A DNA stretch of 64,000 nucleotides from Sphingobium sp. C100 (GTDB lineage Bacteria; Pseudomonadota; Alphaproteobacteria; Sphingomonadales; Sphingomonadaceae), in assembly GCF_000508185.1 (NCBI RefSeq), contig NZ_AYOY01000001.1, positions 1-64,000 on the forward strand, given 5' to 3'. The notes under the pieces were generated by a model. It saw only the letters and a list, made by a program, of their open reading frames with translations. It ran no database searches and had not been told where the DNA came from. Shown here one piece after another: positions 17,950 to 26,636 of this stretch. Position numbers and translations under genes: made by a program. Every line of letters begins with the position of its first letter. Position 1 is the first letter of the stretch.

Positions 17950-19017
17950 TCATCGCGCCTCGACGGGGACCGTATCCGGGAACCATCGGCGCCCGAGCCA
18001 GTAGGCGACGCTCACCAGCAGGATCAGCACCGGCACCTCGACCAGCGGCCCGATGACGGCGGCGAAGGCGACCGGGGAAGCGAGGCCGAAAGCAGCGATG
18101 GCGACGGCGATCGCCAGTTCGAAATTATTGCCCGCGGCCGTGAAGGCCACGGCGGTCGTGCGCGGATAGTCGCTGGCGATCAGCTTGCCCATGAAAAAGC
18201 TGATCGTGAACTGGACAACGAAATAGACAGTCAGCGGGATCGCAATGCGGATCGCGTCGCCGGGCAAGGTGACGATTTCGCCGCCCTTGAGACTGAACAT
18301 GGCGACGATGGTGAACAGCAGGGCGATCAACGTGACCGGGCCGATTTTGGGCAGGAAGACATCCTCATACCAATCGCGCCCTTTCGCCGCCGCCAGCCAT
18401 TTGCGGGTCAGATAGCCGGCGAGGAAGGGGAGGCCGAGATAGATGCCGACCGCTCGGGCGATGGTCCAGAAATTAACGTCGACGATGCTGCTTTCCAGCC
18501 CGAACAATGGCGGGAGGACGGACAGGAAGAACCAGGCATAGACGCTGAAGAACAGGATCTGGAAGATCGAGTTGAAGGCGACCAGCGCCGCGACATATTG
18601 ATTGTCGCCCCTGGCAAGCTGGTTCCAGACGATCACCATGGCGATGCAGCGCGCCAGGCCGATAAGGATGAGGCCGGTCATATATTCCGGCTGGTCGCGC
18701 AGAAAAAGGACGGCGAGGGCGAACATCAGCACCGGGCCGATGATCCAGTTCTGGACCAGCGAAATCGCCAGCACGCGCCTGTCTTCGAACACGCGCGGCA
18801 ATTCCTCGTAACGCACCCGCGCCAGCGGGGGATACATCATCAGGATAAGGCCGATGGCGATGGGAATGTTGGTGCTGCCCCAGGACAGGCGGTCAATCGC
18901 CTGCGGCAATCCCTCTATCATCGTGCCCAGCGCGACGCCGAGCGCCATGGCGAGGAAAATCCACAAGGTCAGATAGCGGTCGAGGAACGACAGGCGCGGA
19001 CGAGGGCTGGGAGTCAT
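17950..19017 (-). CDS. acr3: ACR3-family arsenite efflux permease
   Basis: A 355-residue protein with ten hydrophobic helices, the size and layout of Acr3. [23 protein letters not shown] carries the Cys of helix 4 that Acr3 transporters need for arsenite export. [20 protein letters not shown] matches the helix 9 signature. It pumps As(III) out of the cell, driven by the membrane potential. It is the last gene of arsR-arsC-acr3, 43 bases after arsC, so As(V) reduced by ArsC is handed to this exporter. It is not the unrelated ArsB family. Confidence 0.92.
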   Translation of the reverse strand: MTPSPRPRLSFLDRYLTLWIFLAMALGVALGTMIEGLPQAIDRLSWGSTNIPIAIGLILMMYPPLARVRYEELPRVFEDRRVLAISLVQNWIIGPVLMFALAVLFLRDQPEYMTGLILIGLARCIAMVIVWNQLARGDNQYVAALVAFNSIFQILFFSVYAWFFLSVLPPLFGLESSIVDVNFWTIARAVGIYLGLPFLAGYLTRKWLAAAKGRDWYEDVFLPKIGPVTLIALLFTIVAMFSLKGGEIVTLPGDAIRIAIPLTVYFVVQFTISFFMGKLIASDYPRTTAVAFTAAGNNFELAIAVAIAAFGLASPVAFAAVIGPLVEVPVLILLVSVAYWLGRRWFPDTVPVEAR

Positions 19018-19060
19018 CGGGGTTCCTTAAGCGGTGGGGCGGCATCGCCGGCGCCATGGA

Positions 19061-19495
19061 TCAGTCGGGCGTGACGCGGTTGCCGGCGGCGTCGATCACC
19101 GGCGCGCCATCTTCCTTGGCGAAGGCGCGGCGTTGCGCTGCCGGTATCAGGTCCAGGACCGCTTCGGACGGGCGGCAGAGCTTCACGCCCAGCGGCGACA
19201 CCACCAGTGGACGGTTGATGAGGATGGGATGCGCCATCATCGCGTCGATCAATGCCGCGTCGGAGAGATCGTCGTCGCCCAGACCAAGTTCCGCAAAGGG
19301 TGTGCCCTTTTCGCGCAGCAGGGCGCGGGGCGAAAGGCCCGCCCGCACGATCAGGCTTTCCAGCAGGGCGCGCGAAGGCGGCGTCTTCAGATATTCGATG
19401 ACATGCGGCTCGATTCCGGCATTGCGGATCATCGCCAGCACATTGCGCGAGGTGCCGCAATCGGGATTGTGATAGATGATGATGTCGGCGGTCAT
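19061..19495 (-). CDS. arsC: Arsenate reductase, glutaredoxin-dependent
   Basis: A 144-residue protein with the plasmid R773-type ArsC active site: IIIYHNPDCGTSRNVL with Cys13, followed by HVIEYLKTPPSR and RPLVVSPLGVKLCRPSE, whose Arg residues match those that bind the arsenate oxyanion. It reduces As(V) to As(III) with glutathione and glutaredoxin. ATG 19495 is chosen because GGGGGAG lies 7 bases upstream. An alternative ATG at 19552 overlaps the arsR stop and would add 19 low-complexity residues. It lies between arsR and acr3 on the same strand. Confidence 0.9.
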   Translation of the reverse strand: MTADIIIYHNPDCGTSRNVLAMIRNAGIEPHVIEYLKTPPSRALLESLIVRAGLSPRALLREKGTPFAELGLGDDDLSDAALIDAMMAHPILINRPLVVSPLGVKLCRPSEAVLDLIPAAQRRAFAKEDGAPVIDAAGNRVTPD

Positions 19496-19548
19496 GTGCC
19501 TGGCTCCCCCTTTGGCCGCTGTTGCCGGTGCGGTGGAAGGACTGTCGC

Positions 19549-19902
19549 TCATGAACAGGCGCCCACGCCCACGCGGTCGCAGACGATGGCGGACAGGAGG
19601 TCGGCGCAGGCGCGCGGATCGCCCTGGCAGCAATCGGCCATCAGAAAGGTGAGCAATGCCTGCACTCCGGCATAGTCGGCGGCATAATGGATCAACCGGC
19701 TCGTCCGCCAGGACAACACCAGGCCTGCTTGCTCCAGTTTGGCGAGATGGTGCGACATGGTGGAGGGCGGGACAGCCATCGCGTCCGCCAGCGCGCCCGC
19801 GATCATGCCGTCCGGTCCGGCCTTGATGAGCAAGCGGAATACCGACAGGCGGGTGTCCTGCGCGAGGGCGGCGAGCGCCATCACGGCCTTGTCCTGGTTC
19901 AT
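19549..19902 (-). CDS. arsR: ArsR-family arsenical repressor
   Basis: A 117-residue winged-helix protein: ALAQDTRLSVFRLL, then the recognition helix ALADAMAVPPSTMSHHLAKLEQAGLV. The C-terminus has a cysteine pair and a third Cys (ADCCQGDPRACAD), reminiscent of the As(III) sensor in the Acidithiobacillus-type ArsR rather than the R773 type, whose Cys pair lies in the DNA-binding helix. Here the DNA-binding helix has no Cys. ATG 19902 is preceded by GAAGGA. It should repress its own operon and release DNA on binding arsenite; a palindrome upstream is a good operator candidate. Confidence 0.9.
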   Translation of the reverse strand: MNQDKAVMALAALAQDTRLSVFRLLIKAGPDGMIAGALADAMAVPPSTMSHHLAKLEQAGLVLSWRTSRLIHYAADYAGVQALLTFLMADCCQGDPRACADLLSAIVCDRVGVGACS

Positions 19903-19960
19903 GGCGCGTCCTTCAATTCGATGAACGTCGAAATATATCTGGCGGACGGTCGGGTCAATG

Positions 19961-19984
19961 ATATTTTCATGTTTATGGAAATAT
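19961..19984. promoter_or_regulatory. Candidate ArsR operator
   Basis: An imperfect inverted repeat, ATATTTTCAT-GTTT-ATGGAAATAT, with arms at 19961-19970 and 19975-19984 and one mismatch. It lies 59 bases upstream of the arsR start in an AT-rich patch. A second GAAATAT-like half (CGAAATATAT) is at 19929-19938. ArsR/SmtB proteins bind such AT-rich palindromes over their own promoters. Confidence 0.55.
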
Positions 19985-20152
19985 GCGCCGCTCATGCCGT
20001 CGCGCTTGCTCGCAAGGGCGCGCGGCAACAATATGCGTTTGTGAAGCCATGCTTTTCATAGGTATTACGGCACCGCCGATGTCGCGCCATGGGGCCCCGC
20101 TCTCAGTGGATATGCATGACATCGGTTCAAAATCTTCCGATCGAAAGGCGCC

Positions 20153-20719
20153 ATGATGTCGTTCACGAACCTCCTTGTTCCCACCTACACGCAGATGCTC
20201 AAAGCCTTGTCGGCCTGGCTCGACAAGGCGCAGGCGCAATCGCCGGACAGGGAAGAAGCGCTGCTTTCGGCCCGTCTGGCGCCCGACATGTTCCCGCTGG
20301 CGACGCAGATCCGCTTCGCGTGCGTGCAGGCGCTGGAAGGTGTTTTCCGCCTGAAGGGAGAGGCGTTTCCGGCGGCGGTGGAACAGCTGCTCGACGAAGG
20401 GCGCAATGCGGGTGAACGGCCCGGCTCCTTTGCCGATGCCAAGGCCCGGATCGACCAGACGGTCGCCATGCTCGATGCCCTGGCGCCCGATGCGCTCGAC
20501 ACCGATCCGGACAGCATGATCGCTCATGCGCTGCCGATGGGGCTGGTGTTCGACCTGACCGCGGAGCAATATGCCCGTGACTGGACGCTGCCCCAATTTT
20601 ATTTCCATGTGATGATCGTCTACGCCATCCTGCGCAGCAATGGCGTAGAGCTGGGCAAGGTGGACTATGTGGCGCATATGTTCGGCTATCTGCGCCCCGG
20701 CACCATGCCGCCCCAGTGA
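20153..20719 (+). CDS. DUF1993 domain protein
   Basis: A 188-residue soluble protein that matches the DUF1993 family along its length: an N-terminal YTQMLKALSAWLDKAQ, a middle APDMFPLATQIRFACVQALEG, and a C-terminal FDLTAEQYARDWTLPQFYFHVMIVYAILRSNGVELGKVDYVAHM. The fold is probably a DinB-like four-helix bundle. Function is unknown. It is monocistronic, divergent from the arsenic operon with about 250 bases between, and 156 bases before the complex III operon. ATG 20156 is an equally good start. Confidence 0.82.
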   Translation: MMSFTNLLVPTYTQMLKALSAWLDKAQAQSPDREEALLSARLAPDMFPLATQIRFACVQALEGVFRLKGEAFPAAVEQLLDEGRNAGERPGSFADAKARIDQTVAMLDALAPDALDTDPDSMIAHALPMGLVFDLTAEQYARDWTLPQFYFHVMIVYAILRSNGVELGKVDYVAHMFGYLRPGTMPPQ

Positions 20720-20875
20720 AGCGCAGCCGGGCATGGTGCGCGATCGGGCGACTGCATCGTCCGTCTGCCGGATGAAAACATGCGATAAAAAGGCGTCTGG
20801 CTGGAACTTAAACGCCATTGCGGTCTTCCTGCCCTTGTAGGCAGGGAGGGCGCACTGACACAGATATTCCCCCCC

Positions 20876-21517
20876 GTGGCCGATAGCTGGTTGCGGATAG
20901 GAGCGATATTGATCTGCCTTTCGGCGGTCGCCCTGGGGGTCGCCGGATGGGCGCGTGTGCGATCCCCCTATGAAACCGAGCAGGGATGGGTGCAGCATCA
21001 ACCCGTCCCGTTCAGCCACAAGCATCATGTCGCCGACGCCGGCATTGATTGCCGCTATTGTCATACCAGCGTGGAAACCAGCGCCAATGCAGGCCTGCCC
21101 GCCACCCATATCTGCATGACCTGCCACTCGCAGCTCTGGACCGGCGCTGAAGTTTTGGCGCCGGTGCGGGAAAGCATGGCGACCGGGCGGCCGCTCGTCT
21201 GGCACCGGGTGTCGCAAGTGCCGGACTATGTCTATTTCAACCATTCGATCCATGTCGATCGCGGTGTCGCCTGCGTCGAATGCCATGGCCGCATCGATAC
21301 CATGCCCCTCACCCAGCGGGCCAAGCCGTTCCAGATGCAATTCTGCATCGAATGCCACCAGAATCCCGCTCCGCATCTTCGTCCACCGGACAAGGTGACG
21401 CAAATGGAGCCGCTGCCATGGTCCGAGGCGGACAAGCGCCGCTATGGCGCGCGCGTGATGGCTGCTCACAGCATCGATCCAAAAACCCTCGTCAACTGCG
21501 AAATATGTCACCGATGA
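20876..21517 (+). CDS. actA: Alternative complex III, pentahaem cytochrome c subunit
   Basis: A 213-residue protein with one N-terminal membrane anchor (residues 5-25) and five CxxCH haem motifs: CRYCH, CMTCH, CVECH, CIECH and CEICH. This matches the pentahaem ActA subunit of Alternative Complex III, a quinol:electron-acceptor oxidoreductase that replaces the bc1 complex. The haem chain faces the periplasm and receives electrons from ActB. The start is GTG 20876. The stop overlaps the ActB start by 4 bases. The five-haem count and the following act genes make this a firm assignment. Confidence 0.92.
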   Translation: MADSWLRIGAILICLSAVALGVAGWARVRSPYETEQGWVQHQPVPFSHKHHVADAGIDCRYCHTSVETSANAGLPATHICMTCHSQLWTGAEVLAPVRESMATGRPLVWHRVSQVPDYVYFNHSIHVDRGVACVECHGRIDTMPLTQRAKPFQMQFCIECHQNPAPHLRPPDKVTQMEPLPWSEADKRRYGARVMAAHSIDPKTLVNCEICHR

Positions 21518-24324
21518 ACGGCGGGCGCACCCTGGACGCGGCCCTGTCGGCGCTGCGCGATGCGAACGGGCGAGCGTTCTGGCGCGGACTCGACGATCTG
21601 GTTGCGCGTCCCGACATGCGCGATCGACTGGCGCAGGCGTTTCCGGCGATCGCCGGCGCGGGGGCGGACTGGCGCCGGCGCGATATATTAAAATGTCTGG
21701 GCGGCGCGCTGGCCATGGCGGGGCTAGATGGCTGCGAGCGGTCGCCGGACGAGGACGCGCTGCCCTATGTGGTGCAGCCCGAGGGCGAGACGCCCGGCAT
21801 TGCGCGTCATTATGCGACGGCGGTCGAGATGGACGGCGTGGCGCAGCCCGTGATGGGCAGGACGCGCATGGCCCGGCCGATCAAGCTGGAGGGCAATGCA
21901 CGTCACCCGGCCAGCGGCGGGGCGACGGATGCGTTCACCCAGGCCGCGTTGCTGGACCTTTATGACCCCGAACGGTCCAAAGCCCCCTTGTTCAAGGGCG
22001 ACGAGATCGATTGGGCGCGGGTGGACAGCGCGATGGCGAGCCTGCGTCGTACCTTCGACCGGACGGGCGGCGCGGGCTTTCGCCTGCTGACCGGCCCGGT
22101 GGGATCGCCAACCCTGCTGCGCCAGATCGGCGACCTGCTGGCTCGCTGGCCCGAAGCGCGCTGGCATCAATGGTCACCGCTGCCACGCCGGCCGCACGGC
22201 TTGCGCCTGGAACAGGCGCAGATAGTGGTCGCGCTGGATGACGACCTGATCGGTCCAGGGCCTTTCCAGACCTTTCATGCCAGGGGATGGTCCGAGCGGC
22301 GGCGGAACTATCAGGCCGGGCAGGGCAGCGCCTCGATGTTCGTGGCCGAACCCAGCCCCACCATCACCGGCGTCACGGCGACCGATCGACTGGCGGTGCG
22401 GCAGGACCGGATCGCAATCCTGATTGCGGCGCTGGAGGCCATGGTCGGATCGGGCGATGCGCCAGCCGGTCTCAATACCCGCGAAGCGGCATGGGTGCAG
22501 GCCTGCGCCGCTGAATTGAACCGGCATCGCGGGCAGGGGCTGATCGCGCTGGGTGCGCATCACCCGCCCGCGTCGCATCGCGCCGTCCGCCGGATCGCGG
22601 CCATGCTGGGCAATGTCGCGGCCGATCCTGCCCCGGAGGTGCCGGGGTCGGGGGATCTTCGCGCGCTGTCGTCCGATATGGAGCAGGGCGCGGTGGCCGC
22701 CTTGCTGATACTTGATGCCAATCCCGCCTATGCCGATCCCGCCTTCGCCACCGCGATGGCCAGGGTGCCCGAATGCATTCATGCGGGCCTTCATGCCGAT
22801 GAGACCGCCGTGCATTGCCGCTGGCACCTGCCGCTCGCCCATGGGCTTGAAAGCTGGAGCGACGGGCGCTGCGCGGATCAGTCCGCCGCCATCATCCAGC
22901 CGCTGGTGCGCCCCTGGCTGGCGGTGCGATCTCGCCATGCGGTGCTCGCAAACCTGACAGGCGACGACCGGCCTGACCGGGCCATTGTGCGTGCGACCTG
23001 GGGGCTGGATGATGCAGGCTGGCGGCAGGCGCTGCTGAGCGGATATGTTGCCGGCGCGCAAGCGTCCCCGGCGCCGTCAGAGCCGCCTGCGACGGACGAG
23101 GGGGAGGCGATTCCTGCCGCGGGCGAGGGGCTTTCGGTCATCGTGCGGCCCGACCCCTGTATCTGGGATGGCCGGTTCGGCTCCAATCCCTGGCTCCAGG
23201 AATTGCCCAAGCCGCTGACCAAGATCGCCTGGGGCAACGCCATCCATGTCAGCCCGGCACTGGCGCGCGAACAGGGGCTGGCAAATGAGGATGTCGTGCG
23301 GCTGTCGATCGGCGGCCGGAGCGTGGAGGGGCCGGTATGGATCCTGCCCGGCCAACAGCGCGATACCCTGTTGGTGCATCTGGGCCATGGCCGCAGCCGG
23401 GGCGGGCGCGTCGCGCGGGGGGTGGGCTTCAATGCATGGCCGCTGGCGGACGCGAGCGGGCCAGTGACGATCGAAAAGCTGGGCCGGACGGAAGCTGTCG
23501 TTTCGACCCAGCATCATTTTGCGATGGAAGAGGACGAATTTGTCCGCTTCGTCGATGCCGCCGGCGACAAATTGCCCAAGGAGCCGCCGCGTTCCAGCTT
23601 TTTTCCGCCGCAGAGATCCAGTCCTGCCTGGGGCATGGCGATCGACCTCGACCTGTGCATCGGTTGCAATGCCTGCGTCGTCGCCTGCGTGGCCGAGAAC
23701 AATATCCCGATGGTCGGCAAGGACCAGGTCGCGATGGGGCGGGAGATGCACTGGCTGCGAGTCGATCGCTATTATCAAGGCTCGCCGGACGATCCGACCC
23801 ATGCCTTCCAGCCCGTGCCCTGTATGCATTGCGAAGATGCGCCGTGTGAAATGGGGTGTCCGGTCAACGCCACCGTGCATAGCCCCGACGGCCTCAACCT
23901 TCAGGTCTACAACCGATGCATCGGCACGCGAACCTGTTCGGCCTATTGCCCCTATAAGGTGCGGCGCTTCAACTGGTTCGACCTGACCGGTGGCGACCCG
24001 CCCGAACTGCGCGCCGCGCGTAATCCCGAGGTTACGGTGCGCGGGCGGGGGGTCATGGAAAAATGCACCTATTGCATCCAGCGGATCAGCGCGGCGCGGA
24101 TCGAGGCGAAGAAGCAGGATCGCCCCATTGCCGAGGGCGAAGTGGTCACCGCCTGCCAGGCGGCCTGCCCGACGCAGGCGATCGTCTTTGGCGATGTTTC
24201 CCGCGACGACAGCGCGGTGTCGGAGCGCAAGGGCAATGGGCGCGACTATGACCTGTTGCGTGAGGCCAATACCCGCCCGCGCACCACCTATCAGGCCCGC
24301 ATCCGGCGTGGGGACCAGGCATGA
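21514..24324 (+). CDS. actB: Alternative complex III, Fe-S/molybdopterin-like subunit
   Basis: A 936-residue fusion protein. Near residues 50-70, WRRRDILKCLGGALAMAGLDGC combines a twin-arginine motif with a lipobox-like Cys. Residues 80-690 are the molybdopterin-oxidoreductase-like (B1) part. Residues 705-900 are the ferredoxin-like B2 part with four Cys clusters: CIGCNACVVAC, CMHCEDAPCEMGCP, CIGTRTCSAYCP (the 3Fe-4S-type motif), and CTYCIQ with CQAACP. It should carry electrons from the membrane quinol site to the cytochrome subunits. The start overlaps actA; ATG 21505 is an alternative. The end overlaps actC by 4 bases. Confidence 0.92.
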   Translation: MNGGRTLDAALSALRDANGRAFWRGLDDLVARPDMRDRLAQAFPAIAGAGADWRRRDILKCLGGALAMAGLDGCERSPDEDALPYVVQPEGETPGIARHYATAVEMDGVAQPVMGRTRMARPIKLEGNARHPASGGATDAFTQAALLDLYDPERSKAPLFKGDEIDWARVDSAMASLRRTFDRTGGAGFRLLTGPVGSPTLLRQIGDLLARWPEARWHQWSPLPRRPHGLRLEQAQIVVALDDDLIGPGPFQTFHARGWSERRRNYQAGQGSASMFVAEPSPTITGVTATDRLAVRQDRIAILIAALEAMVGSGDAPAGLNTREAAWVQACAAELNRHRGQGLIALGAHHPPASHRAVRRIAAMLGNVAADPAPEVPGSGDLRALSSDMEQGAVAALLILDANPAYADPAFATAMARVPECIHAGLHADETAVHCRWHLPLAHGLESWSDGRCADQSAAIIQPLVRPWLAVRSRHAVLANLTGDDRPDRAIVRATWGLDDAGWRQALLSGYVAGAQASPAPSEPPATDEGEAIPAAGEGLSVIVRPDPCIWDGRFGSNPWLQELPKPLTKIAWGNAIHVSPALAREQGLANEDVVRLSIGGRSVEGPVWILPGQQRDTLLVHLGHGRSRGGRVARGVGFNAWPLADASGPVTIEKLGRTEAVVSTQHHFAMEEDEFVRFVDAAGDKLPKEPPRSSFFPPQRSSPAWGMAIDLDLCIGCNACVVACVAENNIPMVGKDQVAMGREMHWLRVDRYYQGSPDDPTHAFQPVPCMHCEDAPCEMGCPVNATVHSPDGLNLQVYNRCIGTRTCSAYCPYKVRRFNWFDLTGGDPPELRAARNPEVTVRGRGVMEKCTYCIQRISAARIEAKKQDRPIAEGEVVTACQAACPTQAIVFGDVSRDDSAVSERKGNGRDYDLLREANTRPRTTYQARIRRGDQA

Positions 24325-25640
24325 CCGCAGCCGCCCAGCAGGACGTCGCCGCCCGTCATGTCGTCGTCATTCCGACGCGCTTTCCCGCGCCGCGCGCCTG
24401 GTGGGCGCTATTCCTGCTTGCGCTTTGCCTGCTGGCGCTGTTCCTCATTTCGGTCGCGGTGCTGTTTGCGCGGGGGCCGGGCGTGTGGGGGAATAATATT
24501 CCCGTCGCATGGGGCTTTCCCATCTCCAACTATATCTGGTGGCTGGGCATCGGCCATGCCGGCACGCTGATTTCCGCGATGCTGCTGCTGGTCGGCCAGC
24601 AATGGCGCAATTCGCTCAATCGCTTTGCCGAAGCGATGACGCTGTTCGCCGTCATGTGCGCGGGTCTTTATCCGATCCTGCATCTGGGCCGGCCATGGCG
24701 CTTTTACTGGATGGCGCCCTATCCCAGCACCATGGGCGTCTGGCCGCAGTTCAAGAGCCCGCTGACCTGGGACTTCTTCGCCGTCCTGACCTATTTGATC
24801 GTATCCATATTGTTCTGGTATATCGGCATCATCCCTGATCTGGCGGCGGCGCGGGATCGCGCGAAAAGGCGGCGCTGGCAGATATTTTTCGGCCTGGGCG
24901 CGCTGGGATGGCGCGGTTCTGCGCAACATTGGCATCGCTGGCGGCAAAGCTACGGCCTGACCGCCGCGATCGCCGTGCCGCTGGTGGTGTCGGTCCATTC
25001 GGAAATTTCGCTGCTGATGGCGGCCGGGCCAGTGCCGGGCTGGGTTTCGACCGTGTTCCCGCCCTATTTCGTGCTGGGGGCGGCTTTTTCCGGTTTCGCG
25101 GTCGTGTCGATGCTGACCGTGTGGTTGAGGGCGATGCTGCGGCTGGGAACGCTGGTGACGCCGCGCCATCTGAACATGCTGGGCATCCTGTTGCTCGCGA
25201 CAGGGCTAATGACCGCCTATGGCTATCTGGCGGAAGTCTTTACCGCAGCCTGGGCGGGTGGGCGCGAGGCGGAAACGATGTGGGATCGCTTCGCCGGTCC
25301 CTACGCCTGGAGCTACTGGGGGGCGGTCATCCTCAATTTCGTCCCGTTGCAGGCGCTCTGGTGGAAGCGCGTGCGCCTGTCCCCGATCCCGCTGTTTCTG
25401 ATCGGCCTCAGCGTCGCGATCGGCATGTGGCTGGAACGCTACATGCTGCTCGTCTCCTCGCTCTATCGCGACTGGCTGGAAAGTTCGCAGGGGCTGTTTC
25501 GGGCGACATTCTGGGACTGGAGCCTGTACGCCGGGACGCTGGGGCTGTTCCTCACCTGCTTCCTGCTGTTTATTCGCTTCCTGCCGGTGATCTCCGCCTT
25601 TGAAGTGCGCGAGGCGGCGCAGGAGGGCGGCGATGGCTGA
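24321..25640 (+). CDS. actC: Alternative complex III, NrfD/PsrC-like quinol-binding membrane subunit
   Basis: A 439-residue integral membrane protein with about ten helices, of the NrfD/PsrC family. The N-terminal region has FPISNYIWWLGIGHAGTLISAMLLL, whose His and aromatic residues are typical of the quinol site of ActC. SVHSEISLLMAAGPVPGW and YMLLVSSLYRDWLESSQG are further family signatures. It should bind menaquinol or ubiquinol and hand electrons to the Fe-S clusters of ActB. The 3' end overlaps actD by 8 bases. Confidence 0.92.
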   Translation: MTAAAQQDVAARHVVVIPTRFPAPRAWWALFLLALCLLALFLISVAVLFARGPGVWGNNIPVAWGFPISNYIWWLGIGHAGTLISAMLLLVGQQWRNSLNRFAEAMTLFAVMCAGLYPILHLGRPWRFYWMAPYPSTMGVWPQFKSPLTWDFFAVLTYLIVSILFWYIGIIPDLAAARDRAKRRRWQIFFGLGALGWRGSAQHWHRWRQSYGLTAAIAVPLVVSVHSEISLLMAAGPVPGWVSTVFPPYFVLGAAFSGFAVVSMLTVWLRAMLRLGTLVTPRHLNMLGILLLATGLMTAYGYLAEVFTAAWAGGREAETMWDRFAGPYAWSYWGAVILNFVPLQALWWKRVRLSPIPLFLIGLSVAIGMWLERYMLLVSSLYRDWLESSQGLFRATFWDWSLYAGTLGLFLTCFLLFIRFLPVISAFEVREAAQEGGDG

Positions 25641-26157
25641 ACCTTATGCCCTGCTGGCCGAATTCGACAGCCCGGAAAGGCTGATGGACGCTGCGCGCCG
25701 GCTGCGCGAGCAGGGCTGGCGCCGGCTGGAAGCCTTCACGCCTTTCCCGGTCGAAGGGTTGGACCGGCTGCTGGGCTTTACCGATGACAAGGTCGCGCGC
25801 GCCATGCTGATCGGGGGCGCTGCGGGCGCGGTGCTGGGGTTCCTGATGCAGGTGGGCACCAATCTCGACTATCCGCTCTGGGTTGGCGGGCGTCCGCTGA
25901 TCGCCGTGCCAGCCTTCATGCTGATCTGTTTCGAGATGCTGGTGCTGGGCGCGGTGCTGTCGGGGATCGGCACGCTGTTCGTCGCCAATCGGCTGCCGCG
26001 CCTCAACCATCCGGTGTTTGCCGCCGACCGCTTCGACCTGTCGGCCGACGACCGTTTCTTTCTGGCGATCCTGGCGGACGCGGATTTTGATCGCGATGAC
26101 GCGGGCAAGGCTCTGGCCGCGCTCGGTCCCCGTGCGATCATTGAGGTTTCGGCATGA
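25633..26157 (+). CDS. actD: Alternative complex III, DUF3341 subunit
   Basis: A 174-residue protein of the DUF3341 family: a short soluble start (YALLAEFDSPERLMDAARRLREQGWRRLEAFTPFPVEGLD) followed by two membrane helices (residues 60-85 and 95-120). ActD is a structural subunit of Alternative Complex III without cofactors. ATG 25633 lies inside the end of actC, after AGGAGGGCGG, and the stop overlaps actE by 4 bases. Confidence 0.9.
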   Translation: MAEPYALLAEFDSPERLMDAARRLREQGWRRLEAFTPFPVEGLDRLLGFTDDKVARAMLIGGAAGAVLGFLMQVGTNLDYPLWVGGRPLIAVPAFMLICFEMLVLGAVLSGIGTLFVANRLPRLNHPVFAADRFDLSADDRFFLAILADADFDRDDAGKALAALGPRAIIEVSA

Positions 26158-26636
26158 GGGCGGCGTTGATCCTGGCGCTGCTGCTGCTGAACGGTTGCGA
26201 CCAGAATATGGTGCAGCAGCCGCGCTATGATGATTTCGAACGCTCCCCGCTGAGTGCCAATGGCAGCGCGATGGGTGCGCCGCCGGAGGGCGCGGTGGCC
26301 CAGGATGCCGTGGCGCGCGCCGCGCAGGAACTGCGGCCGCCGATGAGCGCGGCGCTGGTGGCGCGCGGGCGGGAGCGGTACGATATTTATTGTTCAATGT
26401 GTCACGGGGTTGACGGTCGGGGCGACGGCATCGTGCCCGCGCGCGGTTTCCCCCGGCCGCCCAGTTATCTGGAGCCGCGCCTGGTCGCCGCGCCGACCGC
26501 GCATTTCTACAACGTCATCACCCATGGCTATGGCGTGATGTATGCCTATGCCGATCGGGTGAGCCCGCGTGACCGTTGGGCCATCGCCGCCTATATCCGC
26601 GCGCTTCAGACGGCGGGAGGCGCCGATGCGCGCTGA
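26154..26636 (+). CDS. actE: Alternative complex III, monohaem cytochrome c lipoprotein
   Basis: A 160-residue protein with a lipoprotein signal (LILALLLLNGC, Cys at residue 15) and one haem c motif, CSMCH, within YDIYCSMCHGVDGRGDG. PRPPSYL and a late YADRVSPRDRWAIAAYIRALQ complete the class I cytochrome fold. As in other Alternative Complex III operons, this subunit probably passes electrons to the oxidase, whose own cytochrome domain is encoded just downstream. It overlaps actF by 11 bases. Confidence 0.9.
   Translation: MRAALILALLLLNGCDQNMVQQPRYDDFERSPLSANGSAMGAPPEGAVAQDAVARAAQELRPPMSAALVARGRERYDIYCSMCHGVDGRGDGIVPARGFPRPPSYLEPRLVAAPTAHFYNVITHGYGVMYAYADRVSPRDRWAIAAYIRALQTAGGADAR

Noticed and set aside
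20800-20875. EcfG-type general-stress promoter (GGAACTTAAACG) before actA
   Set aside because: GGAAC is present but no CGTT follows at 16-17 bases. One half of a promoter is not enough.
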